Part shown: piece after piece, positions 9,088-18,104 of the stretch | How positions within the stretch are numbered: the stretch's first letter is position 1 | How the letters are laid out: the number at the start of each line of letters is the position of its first letter | Assembly: GCA_035555975.1 (NCBI GenBank) | Contig: DATMFV010000084.1 | Span: forward strand, 22,146 to 86,145 | Origin: DATMFV01 sp035555975 | GTDB lineage: Bacteria; Verrucomicrobiota; Verrucomicrobiia; Chthoniobacterales; Chthoniobacteraceae | Length of the DNA stretch: 64,000 nt | Reading direction: 5' to 3' | Made by a program: the position numbers and the translations under genes | Notes under the pieces: model-generated | What the model was told of the DNA's origin: nothing | Seen by the model: the letters and a program-made list of their open reading frames with translations, nothing else | Databases searched by the model: none

Positions 9088-10700
9088 AACTCAAAATGCC
9101 GACTTTCATTGGGCTGCGTATCGTGGTGCTTTGCATCCTGGTCGCTCTCGTCTGCATTCTGGCTCGAAATGCCGGTGAGGGACAGACCGGGGACCAACGG
9201 GTGACGATCCGATTTGCCCACTGGCAGCTGGAGGACGGCCCACGGGAAGCTTTTGACCGGATCGCGGCACGATATATGCAGATTCATCCCAATGTCAGGG
9301 TGGTCCAACTTCCCATCCCGGAGCGCATCTATACCAACTGGTTGATTACGCAGTTGGTCGGTGAAACCGCACCGGATCTCATTCAGATTTCCGTCACTGC
9401 AAACGATGAGCGAACGGCCCGCTTCTTCACGCCGCTTTCTAATCTCGCTTCAACTCCCAATCCCTATAATCAGGGAACGGATCTTGAAAAAGTACCGCTC
9501 CGCGAAACCCTATTTGATGGAATGGAAGGCGGCTACAACAGCAATTTATTCCATCATTATGGAGTTCCCATCTCCGGATTCACCATTCGAATGTTCTACA
9601 ACGTCGAACTTCTTGGAAAAATCACCGGAAGCACGCATATTCCCGAAACCTATGAAGAGCTGGTTGCCGTCTGCCAGAAAGTCAAAGAGTATAGCCGACA
9701 TCAAGGCCTCCCGATCGTGCCCATCGCCGGTTCCCGTTACAACGGGCCGATGTTGCTTTCCAGGCTTTTTGCCAGCCAGACGCAGACGCTTGTCCAAAAA
9801 CTCAATCCCGTGGGAATTGTGGGCGGAGATGCTGTCCGCCGTGCTGGCGATTACCTTGACGGCCGATGGTCCCTCGACTCACCCGAAGTGCGCTCCGGAT
9901 TCGACCTGTTGCGCGAGGTGAGCCAGTTCATGCAGCCCGGATTTCTCCAGCTGCAGCGGGATGACGCGACGCTCCTCTTCGTTCAGCAACGGGCTGTCAT
10001 GATCTGCACCGGTAGCTGGGATGCCACGAGCATCCGCCGACAGGCCGACTTTCCCATCGGGGTCGGCATCATCCCTTTCCCCTCAAAGACGCATCCCGTC
10101 TATGGAAGGTATACTCTCGGATCACTCTCGGAAGCCGGAACCAACGGCGGAATTGTTTTCGGGCTGACGCGCCATTGTCAAAATCCGGAAATAGCCAGGG
10201 ATTTTCTGCTCTTTCTGTCCAGTCGTCCGGTCAATCAGCTCTGGACGGATGCAAGTCACTGGATTCCCGCTGTCATCGGCACCAATGTGGATGATAAAGT
10301 TGCCCCCTTCCTCCCTGTCACTCAGGGGGAACTGTCGGGCATTTCACCCACCATCGACAGCCAAGGTGACGGAATGGCTTTCCCGGAAGTGCGCAGGACC
10401 TATATGAACAGCCTCTATCAGTTGATGGACCCCTCGGAAAGCACCGCCTCGTTTATCAATCTTATAAGAGAAGGTTATTCCAAGGGAATCATCAGCGATT
10501 TGCGGCGCCAGTCAAGGATGAGCCTGGATCTGATCCAAGGCAGCGACACGCAGGGGACGGCTCTGGCCTGGCAGGCGAGAAGAGGGAATGCCGGCTCACA
10601 ACGCCGTTACGAAAATTTTCTTCAATCCTCTTCACTTAACGAACGCAAATATTTTCAGATACAACTCATCCTCCGGTCCAACCAATCCTCTCCCCGCTAA
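9084..10700 (+). CDS. ABC sugar importer, substrate-binding protein
   Basis: 538 residues, family 1 extracellular solute-binding protein. Residues ~8-28 (IGLRIVVLCILVALVCILA) are a membrane-targeting segment without a lipobox cysteine. The mature part starts VTIRFAHWQLEDGPREAF, with the usual RYMQIHPNVRV helix-strand and TAPDLIQIS. Later hallmarks include GVPISGFTIRMFYNVELL, PETYEELVAVCQKVKE, RAVMICTGSWDATSIRR, and the NGGIVFGLTR-CQNPEIARDFLLFL segment. It is about 100 residues longer than typical members; the extra length is mainly C-terminal. It should deliver an oligosaccharide to the two permeases directly downstream. Confidence 0.82.
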   Translation: MKLKMPTFIGLRIVVLCILVALVCILARNAGEGQTGDQRVTIRFAHWQLEDGPREAFDRIAARYMQIHPNVRVVQLPIPERIYTNWLITQLVGETAPDLIQISVTANDERTARFFTPLSNLASTPNPYNQGTDLEKVPLRETLFDGMEGGYNSNLFHHYGVPISGFTIRMFYNVELLGKITGSTHIPETYEELVAVCQKVKEYSRHQGLPIVPIAGSRYNGPMLLSRLFASQTQTLVQKLNPVGIVGGDAVRRAGDYLDGRWSLDSPEVRSGFDLLREVSQFMQPGFLQLQRDDATLLFVQQRAVMICTGSWDATSIRRQADFPIGVGIIPFPSKTHPVYGRYTLGSLSEAGTNGGIVFGLTRHCQNPEIARDFLLFLSSRPVNQLWTDASHWIPAVIGTNVDDKVAPFLPVTQGELSGISPTIDSQGDGMAFPEVRRTYMNSLYQLMDPSESTASFINLIREGYSKGIISDLRRQSRMSLDLIQGSDTQGTALAWQARRGNAGSQRRYENFLQSSSLNERKYFQIQLILRSNQSSPR

Positions 10701-10811
10701 TGCGAAAGAATGCCATAGGGCCTGTTCGTACCCCAATTTGTGATTGGCTCCGTCTCTCAGGCCGGGAGGCCTTTTCACGATAAAATAGATTTCTGATCCA
10801 GCGTACTGGCA

Positions 10812-11759
10812 ATGGCAACTTCTTCAAGCATCAAAAAGCTCCGTTCCGAGTGGCGGCTTTACTTTTTTGTCCTCCCTGCGGTCGTCCTGATCGGTACATT
10901 TTGCTATTTTCCCGCAGCAAGCGCCATCTACCATAGTTTTTTCCGCTGGGGAGGTGGCGACGCCAAGGAATTCATTGGATTGGCCAATTTTCGCAGAGCC
11001 GCCGGAGATATCGTCTTCTGGGAATCGTTCATCGTGATCGCCATCCTGGTCACAAGTAATGTCATCAAGCTGATCCCCTCGGTTTTCATGGCCGTATTGA
11101 TTCACCGGCTTAAAAGTGAGCGATGGCAATATTGGTACCGCGTCGGCGTCGTGCTCCCGATGATTGTTCCGGGTCTGGTAACCCTGTTTATCTGGAAGTT
11201 CTTCTTTGATCCCGGCCAGGGGGCGCTCAACCGTTTTCTGGATCTGACCGGGCTCAAGGCGCTTCTTGTTTCCCTTGATGAATTCTTCCACTGGGGAATT
11301 TTCCATGCAGGACTCCCGATTGCGTGGCTCGGCGAGCCTTCACTGATTATCCCCTCGCTCATCATTTGGGGGTTTCCATGGATCGGATCGGTGGGCGTAC
11401 TGATTTATCTCGCCGGTCTGCAGTCGATTGGCAATGAGGTCTATGAGGCGGCTGAACTCGACGGGGCGACATCATGGCAAACATTCAGGTTTATGGAACT
11501 GCCGTTGATCATGACGCAAATCCGCCTCAGCCTGGTCATGCTGATTATTTCCACACTTCAGGGCTACGGATTGCAGTTTCTACTACTGGGGCCCGAAGGC
11601 GGCCCCGGGGGGCGCGGAATGGTGCCGGGCTTGTGGATGTTTAACAAAGCCTTTTTTGCCGGAGAGTTCGGGTACGCCTGCGCTCTCGGTATTTTCCTTT
11701 TTCTGTTTATCCTCGCTCTGACCTTTCTTAACCAACGCTACGTACGCGTCGAAAAATGA
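10812..11759 (+). CDS. ABC sugar importer, MalF-type permease
   Basis: 315 residues with six predicted membrane helices, beginning LYFFVLPAVVLIGTFCYFPA. The ATPase-coupling EAA loop is visible as EVYEAAELDGATSWQTFRFM, followed by ELPLIMTQ. This is the first permease of a carbohydrate importer of the CUT1 class. A 111-base gap separates it from the binding-protein gene and could hold an internal promoter or processing site. The stop overlaps the next start (ATGA), coupling translation of the two permeases. Confidence 0.88.
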   Translation: MATSSSIKKLRSEWRLYFFVLPAVVLIGTFCYFPAASAIYHSFFRWGGGDAKEFIGLANFRRAAGDIVFWESFIVIAILVTSNVIKLIPSVFMAVLIHRLKSERWQYWYRVGVVLPMIVPGLVTLFIWKFFFDPGQGALNRFLDLTGLKALLVSLDEFFHWGIFHAGLPIAWLGEPSLIIPSLIIWGFPWIGSVGVLIYLAGLQSIGNEVYEAAELDGATSWQTFRFMELPLIMTQIRLSLVMLIISTLQGYGLQFLLLGPEGGPGGRGMVPGLWMFNKAFFAGEFGYACALGIFLFLFILALTFLNQRYVRVEK

Positions 11760-12616
11760 AATCCTCCAGCCTCGCCAGAATGGAAGCCGTCGGCCGCAGA
11801 AGCCGCTCCGACTTGTTAAAACACCTTTGCCTGATCGCGCTCTTGGGTGTCAGCTTGTTTCCATTTTACATGATGATTCAGGTCAGTCTGAAAAACAACA
11901 CGATGTTCCTGGAGAATCCGTGGTCTTTTGCAGCGCCTGGTTCCTGGCAATGGGATAATTATGTTTATGCCATAAAGCTGGTGCTCCCATACATTATCAA
12001 CTCTCTTGTTGTTTCCATTGGCGCTACCATTGCCTGTCTGACCATTTCCATTTCAGGCGCCTATTTTTTTGCGCGTTACCAGATGCCCTTCAGCAGGATA
12101 CTCTGGTCTGCTTTTCTCGTGCTGATGCTCATGCCGACAGTGGCTAACATCGTTCCGCTCTTTTCGGTGCTCCAGTCGCTCCATCTCCTCAACACCCTGT
12201 GGGCGCTTGTCCTGCTTGGAGCATCTTCCGGTCTGGTGCTTACGATCTACGTTTTACGAAACTTTATCGAAGAGATCCCTAAGGATCTCTTTGAGGCTGC
12301 GGAAATGGATGGCGCATCACACCTCCATCAGATCATTCATGTGGTCATTCCAATGAGCAAATCCATTATCGGCACGCTTGCCATTTTGACGTTCCTGCAT
12401 GCCTGGAACGATTTTCTGATGCCATTGATTGTCCTTCGGGACCCTCATCTCTTTACTCTCGGCGTTGGGCTGATCTACCTCGATGGAGAATATGTTAAAG
12501 ACTGGGGCAGAATCATGGCATCCTTTCTAGTGGCAAGCCTGCCGTTGATCGTCATCTTCCTTTTTTCCATGAAGCTCTTTATCCGCGGCCTGGGAGCCGG
12601 CGCGGTGAAAGGGTAG
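11756..12616 (+). CDS. ABC sugar importer, MalG-type permease
   Basis: 286 residues with six membrane helices; the cytoplasmic start (MKSSSLARMEAVGRRSRSDL) precedes LCLIALLGVSLFPFYMMIQ. The EAA loop reads IPKDLFEAAEMDGASHLHQI, and HAWNDFLMPLIVL is typical of the family. It pairs with the upstream MalF-type protein to form the channel. No ATP-binding subunit is encoded here or anywhere in the window, so a shared MsiK/UgpC-type ATPase encoded elsewhere is expected. The gene ends 56 bases before the converging metallophosphoesterase gene. Confidence 0.88.
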   Translation: MKSSSLARMEAVGRRSRSDLLKHLCLIALLGVSLFPFYMMIQVSLKNNTMFLENPWSFAAPGSWQWDNYVYAIKLVLPYIINSLVVSIGATIACLTISISGAYFFARYQMPFSRILWSAFLVLMLMPTVANIVPLFSVLQSLHLLNTLWALVLLGASSGLVLTIYVLRNFIEEIPKDLFEAAEMDGASHLHQIIHVVIPMSKSIIGTLAILTFLHAWNDFLMPLIVLRDPHLFTLGVGLIYLDGEYVKDWGRIMASFLVASLPLIVIFLFSMKLFIRGLGAGAVKG

Positions 12617-12653
12617 AAGAAAGCCGGGAGCAAGCTCGCCCGCTTGGTGAAGC

Positions 12654-12671
12654 CCCCGGCAAGGCCCGGGG
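12654..12671. terminator. possible shared terminator hairpin
   Basis: CCCCGG and CCGGGG form a 6-bp GC stem with a 6-base loop between the converging MalG-type gene and the metallophosphoesterase gene. No T-run follows on either strand, so it may only be a weak or Rho-assisted stop. Confidence 0.3.
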
Positions 12672-12672
12672 C

Positions 12673-14610
12673 CTACAGGACTTCCATATACCACCCTTCG
12701 GCGAGAGGAAGGGACGCGGAGGGGAAACACCCACGGAGCGGATCGAGTACTCGTGCTCCCTGTTTTCGCGCGGTCTCGGCGGCGGGCGCATCCAGTAGAT
12801 GCGCCTTGTTGACAAGCCGGCCACTGGCGACGAAGGCGTGGGCAAATTTCAATGCGGTGAAAACCGGTCGCGGATTGCATAGCCCGTCGAGCAGGCCGTG
12901 CATGATGTCCATCGTACGATCGAAGTCCTGGAGCGGTTGCACATACAGGCGGCTGCCGGGTTGTCGGCAGGCAGCCAGGAGCGCGGTGAGGGCGGTGTGC
13001 ACGTGCGCAGCATCGTCGAGCGTCTGGAACTCGACGGCGGCATCGAGGCGGCGGCGTGCCTTTTGGCCGAGCCACGCGGCTGCCCATATCTCGATGCAAC
13101 CGCCACGCGGCGGTTGGACAAGGAGCGCGTTCGGCATGCATCCGTTCTCTTCCAACATGGCTTCGACTTCCGGAAGCTCCTCCAGCAGCCAGGCGTACCG
13201 GGTACGGCGGTGTTGTTTACCGGGGATGCTTTCGCCTGCAAAGACGGGCGAAAGTCGCACGGGGAGCGGAAGTAGACGGATCATCGCGGCGATCTCGCGC
13301 AGGACGACCCCACCGGGAATGCGGCCGGGAATCTGGATTTCCAGGCCGTCTGCGGCCTCAGCCAGGTTGGCGGGCAGCATGTTTTCCTCTCTCCGGGCAT
13401 CCCAAAGGTGCAGCACTTCCACTCGGGTTCCGCCTTCCCGAAGCATCTGGAGCCGTTCGAGTTGAAGCGGGTCGGCAAGGTCACTGGCGGGAACGCGGAC
13501 AAACCCGGGCGCAAGTTCCTGCAAGGCAAAATAAGGATAATCGTTATGGGCGGCCACACGTACCGAGGATTGCCACGCGATCGGCAAATCCATCACCACC
13601 GCCAATGGATGAAGCAGCGTGACGCCGAGCCGCGGGTCGCACAGGTCGGAGGCCAGGGGCGTGAGGATCGGTGCGGCACCTGCGGGCACCACTTCCCCAA
13701 GGGCCGTAGCACCGCCGGTCCGCACGAAGTGAACATCCGCCCCGCCTGAGCGCAGGCGCAGGAGATAAATCCCCTCCTTGGCGCGGTCATCGCGCCCTTG
13801 CTCGGGGGGCGGCGCACTGGAAAAGAGGTGCGAATAGCCCGGCCGCGTGAAGGCAGGAGAAGCACAGGTCATCAGCGTCGTCGGCCCGAACCGGTTGACG
13901 AAGCGCTGGTGAACATGCCCGGAGAGCACCAGCTCAATGCCATATTCCCGACAAAGGCCGAGCAGCCAGCGCCGCGTACTTCCGGGGAGATTGTCGTAGT
14001 GGCCGAGTGAGGGCTCTTCGGGGCTGCCGATGAAAGGCGGCAGATGCAGAAAGACGATGAACCGCCCTCCGCGGCGAGTGCGTAGCGTCTCTTCCAGCCA
14101 TTGGCGCTGGCGGTATTCGGCCGGAAGCCCTGAGGAGAGAATCTGCGAATTGAGGAAAAGAAGGCAGAAGCCGCCAACCTCCCGCAGCGACCAGGAGGGG
14201 CCAAAAATTTGTTCAAACTCTACCAGGAACGCCTCACTGACCGGGTCGGCGGCCATGGTCGGGTCCGGCTTATCGCCCACGTCGTGATTACCGGGGACCC
14301 AAACGGGGGTGACCCCACGCCTAGCGAAAAGAGTGAGCGCGTCCGTGCGCGCCTTTTTATAAAGCGGGCTCTCCGGCGGTTCCTGAGTCAAGTCGCCAAG
14401 GTGAACGCACAGCGGCGCACGCATTGCGGCCAGCAGGTCGAGCGCCACCGCGAGTCGCCGGCCCTGCTTGAGTCGCGAGGGAAACTCGGCGGAACTGGGT
14501 GCGTCCGGTAAAGCATAATGACCGTCGCTAATGAGGGCGATCTCCACGTCGCAGGGCGGCAGGAGCGACTTGTCGAAGACGGGGCAGGCGGGAGTGAATG
14601 CGTCAGACAT
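12673..14610 (-). CDS. calcineurin-like metallophosphoesterase with a large C-terminal domain
   Basis: 645 residues. The first ~260 form a calcineurin-type phosphoesterase with its metal ligands: SDGH (D29, H31), GDLT (D73), PGNHD (N108, H109), then FLHLPPF and SGHVHQ. The remaining ~350 residues look like an alpha/beta barrel (SVRVAAHNDYPYFALQEL, RVEVLHLWDARREEN, RLYVQPLQDFDRTMDIMHG) that I cannot assign. It is the last gene of the minus-strand catabolic operon, 3 bases after the SDR gene, which implies a substrate in the same pathway, perhaps a sugar phosphate or phosphodiester. No signal peptide is present, so it is cytoplasmic. Confidence 0.7.
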   Translation of the reverse strand: MSDAFTPACPVFDKSLLPPCDVEIALISDGHYALPDAPSSAEFPSRLKQGRRLAVALDLLAAMRAPLCVHLGDLTQEPPESPLYKKARTDALTLFARRGVTPVWVPGNHDVGDKPDPTMAADPVSEAFLVEFEQIFGPSWSLREVGGFCLLFLNSQILSSGLPAEYRQRQWLEETLRTRRGGRFIVFLHLPPFIGSPEEPSLGHYDNLPGSTRRWLLGLCREYGIELVLSGHVHQRFVNRFGPTTLMTCASPAFTRPGYSHLFSSAPPPEQGRDDRAKEGIYLLRLRSGGADVHFVRTGGATALGEVVPAGAAPILTPLASDLCDPRLGVTLLHPLAVVMDLPIAWQSSVRVAAHNDYPYFALQELAPGFVRVPASDLADPLQLERLQMLREGGTRVEVLHLWDARREENMLPANLAEAADGLEIQIPGRIPGGVVLREIAAMIRLLPLPVRLSPVFAGESIPGKQHRRTRYAWLLEELPEVEAMLEENGCMPNALLVQPPRGGCIEIWAAAWLGQKARRRLDAAVEFQTLDDAAHVHTALTALLAACRQPGSRLYVQPLQDFDRTMDIMHGLLDGLCNPRPVFTALKFAHAFVASGRLVNKAHLLDAPAAETARKQGARVLDPLRGCFPSASLPLAEGWYMEVL

Positions 14611-14613
14611 GGT

Positions 14614-15423
14614 TCAACGATTTTCTTTCTGGCTGGCGGGAGTGGAGATCGGGTGCATCAACCCGCCGTCCACCGTGATGCACTGGCCCGTGATCGCCTC
14701 GCCCGCACCGCTCAAGAGCAGGCAGACGAGGCCGAGCAGGTCGCACGGCTGAAGCCGGCGGGTGAGGCTTTGGAGAGAAATCAGGCGGGCATCGCGCTGG
14801 ATGGGGTCGCCCCGGCGCAGCTCCTTTTCCACCTGCACAGCGCCGGGCAGGATACAATTGACATTGATCCCTTCGCCCTGGAGTTCGTGCGCAAGCGAGC
14901 GGGTCAGCCCGGTCAGCGCCGCCTTGGACGCCACATAGGTCGTCGCGCAGGCGCTGCCAAGCGGGTCCATCACCGACCCGGTGAAAATCACGCCGCCCCC
15001 CTCCCGGCGCAACAGCGGGAGCCATTCGCGCGTCAGCGCCACGGCGGAAAAGAGGTTCACCTCGAAGACATGGTGCCAGAAATCCATGCCCGCCGATTCG
15101 AATCCCGCCCGGGGGTCAATTCCCGCATTGTGCAAAAGACCGTGCACCGGTCCGCCGGCAGCGAGAAGAGATTGCGCCAGGCGTCGCACCTGCGCGGATT
15201 CCGCCAGGTCACATTCAAAAAGGCGCACCCGGTTTTCATCCGCGCCGAGATCTACGCGCACCTGCAACATTGCCTCCATCGGTTGGCCTACGAGGATAAG
15301 CCGGAGCCCTTGCTCCAGGAAGCCGGGGAGCAATGCACGGCCGATGCCGCTGGTAACGCCCGTCACCACCAGCGTGCGGCCCGCGAGGTCCGCGAATTGG
15401 AAAGTGCTTCCTCCGCGGCTCAT
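14614..15423 (-). CDS. SDR-family oxidoreductase
   Basis: 269 residues, classical short-chain dehydrogenase. It shows TGVTSGIGRA (21-30) for NAD(P) binding, HNAG (99-102), a catalytic Ser (151), and YVASK (Tyr164, Lys168). GQCITVDGGLMHP near the end is the usual SDR C-terminal signature. The ATG at 15423 overlaps the stop of the enolase-superfamily gene by 4 bases. A longer upstream open frame to 16062 exists but runs opposite real codons of that gene and is a shadow. It probably oxidises or reduces a keto/hydroxy-sugar acid in the same route as the dehydratase. Confidence 0.85.
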   Translation of the reverse strand: MSRGGSTFQFADLAGRTLVVTGVTSGIGRALLPGFLEQGLRLILVGQPMEAMLQVRVDLGADENRVRLFECDLAESAQVRRLAQSLLAAGGPVHGLLHNAGIDPRAGFESAGMDFWHHVFEVNLFSAVALTREWLPLLRREGGGVIFTGSVMDPLGSACATTYVASKAALTGLTRSLAHELQGEGINVNCILPGAVQVEKELRRGDPIQRDARLISLQSLTRRLQPCDLLGLVCLLLSGAGEAITGQCITVDGGLMHPISTPASQKENR

Positions 15424-16580
15424 AAGGAATGGCTGCGAAGGGCTTTGATATTTGGAGTCACTCCCAGGCCCGGTCCGGGCGGGAGCGCATACGCGCCGTT
15501 GCACGGCTGAAGTGAGGGGGAAAAGAAGCGGTCCATCACCGTGGCCTGTGTCGGCTGGAACTCCATGATGTCGAGCGAACGGGTGCCTGCGGCGACGTGA
15601 AGCGTAGCCGAGGTATAGACCCCGAGGCCTGCGCCGAGATGGTAGGCTATCGGCACGTCGTGCGCCTCGCAAAGCGCGGCGATGCGGAGCGCCTCGGTCA
15701 CCCCTGTGCGCCCCACGTCGGGCTGCGCGATGTCCAACGCCCCGCGGGCCAGCCGGTCCTGGAAATGATAGCGCGTCCGGTACTCCTCGCCCAGAGCGTG
15801 CGCGGCATTCATGCGGCGGCCCATGCGCGCCTGGTTGGCGGCGTTCTCCGGCGTGCACGGGCACTCGATCCAGTGAATGCCAAACGGCTCCAGCGCACGG
15901 TCGAGGTCGAGCGCCTCGCGCACGGTGTAGGCCCAATGCGCGTCGATCATGATCTGAATCGTTTCCCCGAAGCGTTCCCGGATCGCAGCCAGATGGGTAA
16001 CGTGCGAGGCGATCCCCGGCGGGTAGGAAAACTTGAAACGCGCAAACCCGCGTCCGACCCACCCGGCGATCGTTTCAAGCTCCTCCTCAAGGCTCGCGGC
16101 AGGCACTCCCGAAACGTAACACGGCATCGTCTCCCGATAAGCGCCCCCCAGCATTTGGTAGAGCGGCAGCCCGGCGACGCGTGCCGCGATGTCCCAAAGC
16201 GCCATGTCGCAGGCGGCGATGGCGTCGGGGATCAACCCTGCGTCGTGCCCGCGCTCACGCATCAGGTCGTAAAGCCGATCGCGCAACGCGGCGGGGTTCT
16301 GCGGATCGGCCCCGATCAGCACGGGGGCCAACAATTCCCGGACGACGATTGCCACCGCGTCCGGGATAATGCACGCCTGCGCTTCACCGAACCCCTCAAG
16401 CCCGCTGTCGGTGGCGATCCGCACCAGCATTCCTTCTGCACTGGGCGAATAGACAGCCCGGTAATGCCGGTGCTGCATATAGCGCCCGCGGGGAGTCTCC
16501 GCCGCTGAGACCGCGTGTCCGCCGACGTAAGGGTTCCCAGGAATTGCATAGGCGAACGCTTCGACATTAGTGATCTTCAT
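15420..16580 (-). CDS. mandelate racemase / muconate lactonizing enzyme family protein
   Basis: 386 residues, enolase superfamily. The N-terminal capping domain (AFAYAIPGNPYVGGH) is followed by the barrel with RFKFSYP on strand 2, MIDAHWAY (metal Asp), WIECPC (metal Glu), DIAQPDVGRTG (third metal-side Asp) and AYHLGAGLG (general-base His). The pattern fits an acid-sugar dehydratase, which would give a 2-keto-3-deoxy sugar acid. It is the fourth gene of a tight operon (36 bases after the short GH39, 4-base overlap with the SDR). The exact substrate cannot be read from sequence. Confidence 0.82.
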   Translation of the reverse strand: MKITNVEAFAYAIPGNPYVGGHAVSAAETPRGRYMQHRHYRAVYSPSAEGMLVRIATDSGLEGFGEAQACIIPDAVAIVVRELLAPVLIGADPQNPAALRDRLYDLMRERGHDAGLIPDAIAACDMALWDIAARVAGLPLYQMLGGAYRETMPCYVSGVPAASLEEELETIAGWVGRGFARFKFSYPPGIASHVTHLAAIRERFGETIQIMIDAHWAYTVREALDLDRALEPFGIHWIECPCTPENAANQARMGRRMNAAHALGEEYRTRYHFQDRLARGALDIAQPDVGRTGVTEALRIAALCEAHDVPIAYHLGAGLGVYTSATLHVAAGTRSLDIMEFQPTQATVMDRFFSPSLQPCNGAYALPPGPGLGVTPNIKALRSHSL

Positions 16581-16616
16581 TTGACTCTTTTCTTTTCGTT
16601 GCAGTGGTATCTTTCG

Positions 16617-18062
16617 TCAAAGAGGAGCGAGGTCGAGCAGGGTTACGCCGGAGCCGTGCAGCGGCACGGTTACGATGTCGGTTTTGTTTTCCCATCGGCA
16701 GTCCGTCTCCAGCGGGCTCCACCCGTCCGGGCCGAGTTGATGGGCGGCCGTCATGGAAAGCGGCGCGGCCGCGCCTTGCAGGCAAAGCGTTACCTCCCGC
16801 GCGGACGGCCGCAGATGGGCGATTCCGACGCGCACGGCATCTCCGTGCCGAACCGCGAGCGCGATAACCCGGTCTGCCTCGCCGCCTTCCACCCGCACGC
16901 GTTCGCCATCCAGAAATCCGCCAAATGCCTCCATGGCCAGAAAGGTCTTCTTGGGCTGCCCGTTGACCGTAAAAAGCCCGAGCCCCGGAGTAGTGATGCC
17001 GGTGTAGTAGTGCGCGATGTCCACCGCCGCATCCTGCAGCTTCGCGAGAGTGCCGAAAACGTAGGCCGCGCCCTCCGGGCCGCCCATGACCTCCTCGGCA
17101 TGTTCGATCCGGCATTCATCGCGGTCCCACCGGGCCTGAAACCAGTCGAAGACGCCGCGTTCGTCCTCGAACTTCGGCATGTAGTGCCACTCGGTGAGGT
17201 GATTCTCCGCGTGGACGAGCCCGTTTTCGTCCAGGCATTGCCGCACCATCCGCGCCATATTGGCGACGCGTTCCCACGACCGGGTATAGCGGTGCCACGA
17301 AAAGCTGTCGATCGGCCCGGCCTCCAGCAGGGGCCGAAGGTGCCGCCATGGGTTCTCTTTCACCTGCTGTGGGTTCTCCCTGGATGCGGCTGCGAGGAAG
17401 CCGACCTCCTCGCCGTCATAATCGGGGGGCAATACCATCGACGGAAACATAAAACCGCCGAGCCCGACGGTCAGCGACGCGTCATGCCCTTTCATGGCCG
17501 TGGCCACATGGCCGTAATAGTGATAAAACTCTTCGGGCGATCCCGTCCAGCAAGTGCGCTTCTCCGGCGCAGCGTTCCATTCATTGTCCGGTTCGTTCCA
17601 GAACTGCCAGCGCCTGATCTTCCAATGATACCCCTCCGCCCACCCTTCGTTATAGTGGCGTGCGATGTTGGTACAGACACGCGCCAGCGTCCGGGCGTTC
17701 CAGCGTTCAGGCCGCACGTACGTCCGGCGCGGCGCCTTTGGGCATTCGAAAGTCTCCCCGAGGCGAAAATAAACTTCCGCACCGGCGTCGAGGATGGAAC
17801 GCAGGTAATCATCAGTCGTACCGAAGCGGTAATTGCGCGGGTCGTCGGGATCGGCATCGGGATTGGGAAAAAGGTAGTGCAGATCGACCGCGTCGAGCAG
17901 ATAGCGCTGGCAATCATGCGTGCGGACCGAGGGGATTCGCGCCCTGCGGTAAAATTCACTAAAATCGAGAAACCAGAAACGGTCGATGGGTCCGAGGTTC
18001 ACGCCGTGCAGCGCCTTTACGGCCCCGAGGCGTTCGTTGAGTTGGATGGAAAGGGGCGTCAT
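16617..18062 (-). CDS. short, cytoplasmic GH39-like glycoside hydrolase
   Basis: 481 residues with no signal peptide and no carbohydrate-binding modules. The GH-A catalytic signature is present: FWNEPDNEW (acid/base Glu157) and HLTEWHY (nucleophile Glu291). The N-terminus RLGAVKALHGVNLGPIDRF is typical of GH39 xylosidases. A small beta domain closes the protein. It lies between the Gfo/Idh and dehydratase genes, so it probably splits imported oligosaccharides inside the cell, in contrast with the two large exported GH39 enzymes of the island. Confidence 0.8.
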   Translation of the reverse strand: MTPLSIQLNERLGAVKALHGVNLGPIDRFWFLDFSEFYRRARIPSVRTHDCQRYLLDAVDLHYLFPNPDADPDDPRNYRFGTTDDYLRSILDAGAEVYFRLGETFECPKAPRRTYVRPERWNARTLARVCTNIARHYNEGWAEGYHWKIRRWQFWNEPDNEWNAAPEKRTCWTGSPEEFYHYYGHVATAMKGHDASLTVGLGGFMFPSMVLPPDYDGEEVGFLAAASRENPQQVKENPWRHLRPLLEAGPIDSFSWHRYTRSWERVANMARMVRQCLDENGLVHAENHLTEWHYMPKFEDERGVFDWFQARWDRDECRIEHAEEVMGGPEGAAYVFGTLAKLQDAAVDIAHYYTGITTPGLGLFTVNGQPKKTFLAMEAFGGFLDGERVRVEGGEADRVIALAVRHGDAVRVGIAHLRPSAREVTLCLQGAAAPLSMTAAHQLGPDGWSPLETDCRWENKTDIVTVPLHGSGVTLLDLAPL

Positions 18063-18104
18063 GATTCGTTTACATGTTTTAATTATCGGGCTGAATGCGT
18101 GTCG

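Noticed and set aside
15424..16062. N-terminal extension of the SDR gene
   Set aside because: It overlaps the enolase-superfamily gene in another frame, and the SDR fold starts naturally at ATG 15423.
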